This document shows, piece by piece, positions 5,571-8,510 of a stretch of DNA of 8,510 bases. The DNA lies in NCBI GenBank assembly GCA_902773445.1, contig CACYEU010000141.1, forward strand, positions 1-8,510, given 5' to 3'. Numbering within the stretch: the first letter of the stretch is position 1; every line of letters begins with the position of its first letter. Made by a program: the position numbers and the translations under genes. The notes below the pieces were generated by a model that ran no database searches, had not been told where the DNA came from, and saw only the letters and a list, made by a program, of their open reading frames with translations. The stretch is from an uncultured Lachnospiraceae bacterium (lineage in GTDB: Bacteria > Bacillota > Clostridia > Lachnospirales > Lachnospiraceae).

Positions 5571-8510
5571 TCATCTGTTCGAAATCAAACAGTGACAGCT
5601 GTGTATCCTCGGGAAGGTCTCCAAACAGGCCTTCCTTTTCCATATCATTCATAATTGTTGAATTGACATGCGAACGCTCCTGAAAATCGGCGCGCGACAG
5701 GAACGGACCGCCAAGCGCGGCCTTCTCAGCCAGGTTGGCAGCCTTCTCTCCCATTCCGTCAATCGAATCGAACGGAGGCAGGAGTTTACCGTCAACGATC
5801 TGGAAGCGGTGAGCTTTTGAGCGGTAGATGTCTAACGGCAAAAACTCGATCCCGCGCGCATACATCTCACGGACGATCTGCAGATCTTTGAGCAGATCCT
5901 CTTCCTTTGCCGTCAGCCGGTCTCCGTTCTTCGACTGCTTGCGCTTCATCAGATCATCGATCACATACCGGACTTTCTCAGGTCCGTGGCACATCAGCGC
6001 GTACGAGAACGCGTCGGCCCGGACTGTATAATAGGCCGCGTAATACGCCAGCGGGTAATTGACTTTGCAGTACGCGATCCTGTAAGCCATCATCACATAG
6101 GCGGCCGCGTGAGCCTTCGGGAACATATATTTGATCTTTTCACAGGAATCAAGATACCAGTCGGGAACGTTGTGTTCCTTCATCAGTGTCTTCCATGAGC
6201 CGGTCAGTCCCTTGCCCTTTCTGACCGCCTCCATGATCTTAAATGACGTCTCCTTGTCGATCTCTTTTTTGATCAGATACAGCATGATGTCATCGCGCGT
6301 ACAGATCGCGGATGCCAGCGTTGCCGTCCCGGCTTTGATCAGATCCTGCGCATTGTTCGTCCAGACGTCGGTTCCGTGTGAAAGGCCTGATATCTTGACC
6401 AGATCAGACAGTGTCTTAGGACCGGCTTCCTCGACCATCGGGATGACAAATGTCGTGCCGAACTCGGGAATACCGAGACATCCGAGCGGACATCCGCCGA
6501 TCTGTTCCGGCGTGATGCCAAGCGCTTCGGTTCCTGCGAACAGACTCATAACATCAGGATCGTCCAGCGGGATCTCTGTCGCATTGAACGGTTTACCGGT
6601 GATCTGCTGTACATACTCTTCAAGCATCTTGATCATTGTCGGATTATCATGTCCGAGAATATCAAGCTTCAGAAGGTTCTTTTCGATCGAGTGATACTCA
6701 AAATGCGTTGTGATGATATCACTCTTCATGTCATTTGCCGGGCGCTGGATCGGTGTGAATGAGTGAATATTCTCACCGCGCGGCAGCACAACGATACCTC
6801 CCGGGTGCTGCCCGGTACCGCGCCGTATACCCATGCATCCGGCTTTAAGGCGTTCGATCTCACAATGTCTGGGCTTCTCTCCCTTTTCCTCGAAATAATT
6901 CATGACATAACCGAACGCTGTTTTTTCAGCGAGGGTACTGATCGTACCAGCCCTGAATGTGTTGCCCTCCCCGAACAGGACCTCAGTATAGGCATGTGCC
7001 TTGCTTTGATAATCGCCTGAAAAATTCAGATCGATATCAGGCTCCTTGTTCCCTTTGAAACCTAAGAACGTTTCAAACGGAATGTCAAAGCCGTCTTTCT
7101 TTAGCGGCGCTCCGCAGACCGGACAGGTCTTGTCCGGCATATCCCAGCCGCAGTCGACATGAAGCGGATGCTCGCTTTCACAGTCAAACTCGGAATAACG
7201 GCATTTCTCGCAGTAATAGTGCGCGGGCAGCGGATTGACTTCGGTGATGCCTGCCATCGTCGCGACAAATGACGAGCCGACCGATCCTCTCGAACCGACC
7301 AGATACCCGTCCTGATTGGATTTTGAGACAAGTTTTTGCGCGACGACATACAAACCGGCGTACTGGTTTGAGATGATCGAATTGAGTTCCTTATCGAGAC
7401 GTTCTCTGACAATATCGGGAAGCGGCTCGCCGTAGATCTCAGCGGCCCGGCTGCGACACATCGTCTCCAGGGTCTCATCGGCATCAGGAACGATCGGCGG
7501 GCATTTGTCGGGACGGACAGGTTCGATGCGTTCGATCTTCTCGGCGATCAGATTGGTATTTTCAACGACGACTTCATATGCTTTCTCTTCTCCGAGATAA
7601 CTGAATTCATCGAGCATCTCCTCCGTTGTGTGAAGGTAGAGCGGCGGCTGATGCTCGGCATCATCGTAATTGGCGCCGGATTGGATAATACGCCGGAAGA
7701 TCTCATCCTCCGGGTCAAGGAAGTGGACATCGCCTGTCGCGCAGACAGGTTTGCCCATCCTGTCAGCGATCTCAACGATCTTTCTGTTGATATTGATCAG
7801 GTCATCCTCGTTTTTGATATCCGGGTGTCTGTCATCATCGATCAGATAACGGTTGTTTCCGATCGGCTGGATCTCAAGATAGTCATAATAATCGGCGATC
7901 CGGTCGATCTTGTCGTCATCCTCATGCTCGAGGATCGCGTTGACCAGCTCTCCGGCCGAACAGGCGCTGCCGAGGATCAGGCCCTCGCGGTAACGGTTCA
8001 GCACACTTTTCGGTATTCTGGGTCTTCTCGCAAAATAATCGATATGTGATTTGGAGACAAGCGTATAGAGGTTGACCCGGCCGGTCTCATTAGCCGCCAG
8101 AAGAACCGCATGGTATGTCGGCAGAGACTTCGGGTTGATGCCGTTCTTTCGGATCAGCTGTCCGAGCTGTTCGGTCGTCGTGATATTCTGCTGAGCCAGC
8201 CTTCTGCTCAATTCGATAAAAATATCAGCTGCTGCGCAGGCATCGTCAGTCGCGCGGTGATGGTTGAGCAGTTTAACACCGAGCTCTTTCGCAACCTGAT
8301 TCAGCCTGAACCCTTTCAGCTCAGGCAGCATAAAGCGGGCCAGATCAACAGTGTCTAAATAGTCAAATGTCCGATCGATTCCCTGATAGCGGCAGGCCTG
8401 CTCAAGAAAGCCGACATCGAAACCAGCATTGTGCGCAACCAGCATCGAATGTCCGACAAACTCGAGAAATTTAGGCAGGATCTCTTCAATTGAGGGAGCT
8501 CCTTCAAGCA
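5557..8510 (-). CDS. polC: DNA polymerase III PolC-type alpha subunit, C-terminal 983 residues
   Basis: The gene enters from the right edge. The visible part starts LEGAPSIEEILPKFLEF, so the ATG at 8445 is internal, not the start; full PolC is about 1,440 aa, so roughly 450 N-terminal residues lie outside. It is the replicative polymerase of Bacillota. Elements in order: proofreading exonuclease motifs HNAGFDVGFL and HHRATDDACAAAD (catalytic Asp and His kept); the second part of the PHP domain with GSACSAGEL and CATGDVHFL; RGSVGSSFVATMAG; a four-cysteine zinc site (YYCEKC...CPVCGAP); the palm motif PDIDLNFSG with catalytic aspartates; GTGQHPGGIVVLP; KLDILGHDNPTMI; FPKAHAAAYV; and near the end a beta-clamp binding motif QLSLFDF. 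No frameshift or missing key residue is seen. The TAA stop at 5559-5557 lies inside potCD; no terminator hairpin is evident immediately beyond it. Confidence 0.97.
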   Translation of the reverse strand, partial: LEGAPSIEEILPKFLEFVGHSMLVAHNAGFDVGFLEQACRYQGIDRTFDYLDTVDLARFMLPELKGFRLNQVAKELGVKLLNHHRATDDACAAADIFIELSRRLAQQNITTTEQLGQLIRKNGINPKSLPTYHAVLLAANETGRVNLYTLVSKSHIDYFARRPRIPKSVLNRYREGLILGSACSAGELVNAILEHEDDDKIDRIADYYDYLEIQPIGNNRYLIDDDRHPDIKNEDDLININRKIVEIADRMGKPVCATGDVHFLDPEDEIFRRIIQSGANYDDAEHQPPLYLHTTEEMLDEFSYLGEEKAYEVVVENTNLIAEKIERIEPVRPDKCPPIVPDADETLETMCRSRAAEIYGEPLPDIVRERLDKELNSIISNQYAGLYVVAQKLVSKSNQDGYLVGSRGSVGSSFVATMAGITEVNPLPAHYYCEKCRYSEFDCESEHPLHVDCGWDMPDKTCPVCGAPLKKDGFDIPFETFLGFKGNKEPDIDLNFSGDYQSKAHAYTEVLFGEGNTFRAGTISTLAEKTAFGYVMNYFEEKGEKPRHCEIERLKAGCMGIRRGTGQHPGGIVVLPRGENIHSFTPIQRPANDMKSDIITTHFEYHSIEKNLLKLDILGHDNPTMIKMLEEYVQQITGKPFNATEIPLDDPDVMSLFAGTEALGITPEQIGGCPLGCLGIPEFGTTFVIPMVEEAGPKTLSDLVKISGLSHGTDVWTNNAQDLIKAGTATLASAICTRDDIMLYLIKKEIDKETSFKIMEAVRKGKGLTGSWKTLMKEHNVPDWYLDSCEKIKYMFPKAHAAAYVMMAYRIAYCKVNYPLAYYAAYYTVRADAFSYALMCHGPEKVRYVIDDLMKRKQSKNGDRLTAKEEDLLKDLQIVREMYARGIEFLPLDIYRSKAHRFQIVDGKLLPPFDSIDGMGEKAANLAEKAALGGPFLSRADFQERSHVNSTIMNDMEKEGLFGDLPEDTQLSLFDFEQMTNGS

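Noticed and set aside
7630..8049. A 139-codon plus-strand frame rich in V, I, D and L
   Set aside because: Lies wholly inside the well-conserved polC frame on the minus strand, has no ribosome binding site of note, and its composition is what reversed polC codons give.
8443..8445. ATG at 8445 as the start of a short PolC
   Set aside because: The frame continues to the window edge with in-family residues (APSIEEILPKFLEFVGHS), so this methionine is internal to the exonuclease domain.
1..8510. A new defence system, mobile element or phage region
   Set aside because: All genes belong to core metabolism, transport or replication families; no transposase, integrase, repeat array or atypical cassette was seen. 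The NYN-domain gene alone, cut at the edge, is not enough to propose a system.

Overview
The window reads as ordinary chromosome from an anaerobic, low-to-mid GC Gram-positive bacterium (Bacillota, Clostridia- or Erysipelotrichia-like; I cannot place it further). The evidence is a PolC-type replicative DNA polymerase, which is typical of that phylum, and an [FeFe]-hydrogenase maturation gene with its usual small TM1266-family partner, which implies a fermentative H2-metabolising lifestyle. Coding density is very high, and every gene except the two cut by the window edges is complete.

Left part (1-1770), all on the minus strand and read right to left: a near-consensus promoter (TTGACA-17-TATGAT, 1742-1770), a TM1266-type iron-only hydrogenase system regulator (1456-1704), a strong intrinsic-terminator-like hairpin with a U7 tract (1427-1453), hydF (211-1410), and then, behind its own promoter and a 20-bp imperfect palindrome, the first 47 codons of a NYN-domain protein that leaves the window. 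The hairpin lies between regulator and hydF, with the hydF ribosome binding site directly after the U-tract. hydF therefore seems to depend on readthrough, which suggests an attenuation-type arrangement.

Middle part (1786-5570), plus strand: a polyamine ABC transporter operon potA-potB-potCD, divergent from the hydrogenase genes with back-to-back promoters. The genes overlap (8 nt, then 4 nt). The permease PotC and the substrate-binding protein PotD are one 621-codon reading frame. The junction contains an A8 homopolymer. Removing one A would end PotC in a TGA overlapping the ATG of PotD (ATGA), exactly the potB/potC junction style, so the fusion sits on a one-base switch. potA has two candidate starts: one with a Shine-Dalgarno inside the divergent promoter region (1764), and one that fits the family (1821) but would make the mRNA leaderless.

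Right part (5557-8510), minus strand: the C-terminal 983 residues of polC, with exonuclease, PHP, zinc-finger, palm and C-terminal clamp-binding elements visible. Its 3' end overlaps the convergent potCD 3' end by 14 bp, leaving no room for an intergenic terminator.

I found no tRNA, rRNA, CRISPR, transposon or prophage sequence, and no non-coding stretch over 300 bases (the longest is about 116 bp, 1705-1820). The less ordinary signals are the potC/potD junction, the hairpin ahead of hydF, the potA start, and a marked excess of the tetranucleotide GATC.
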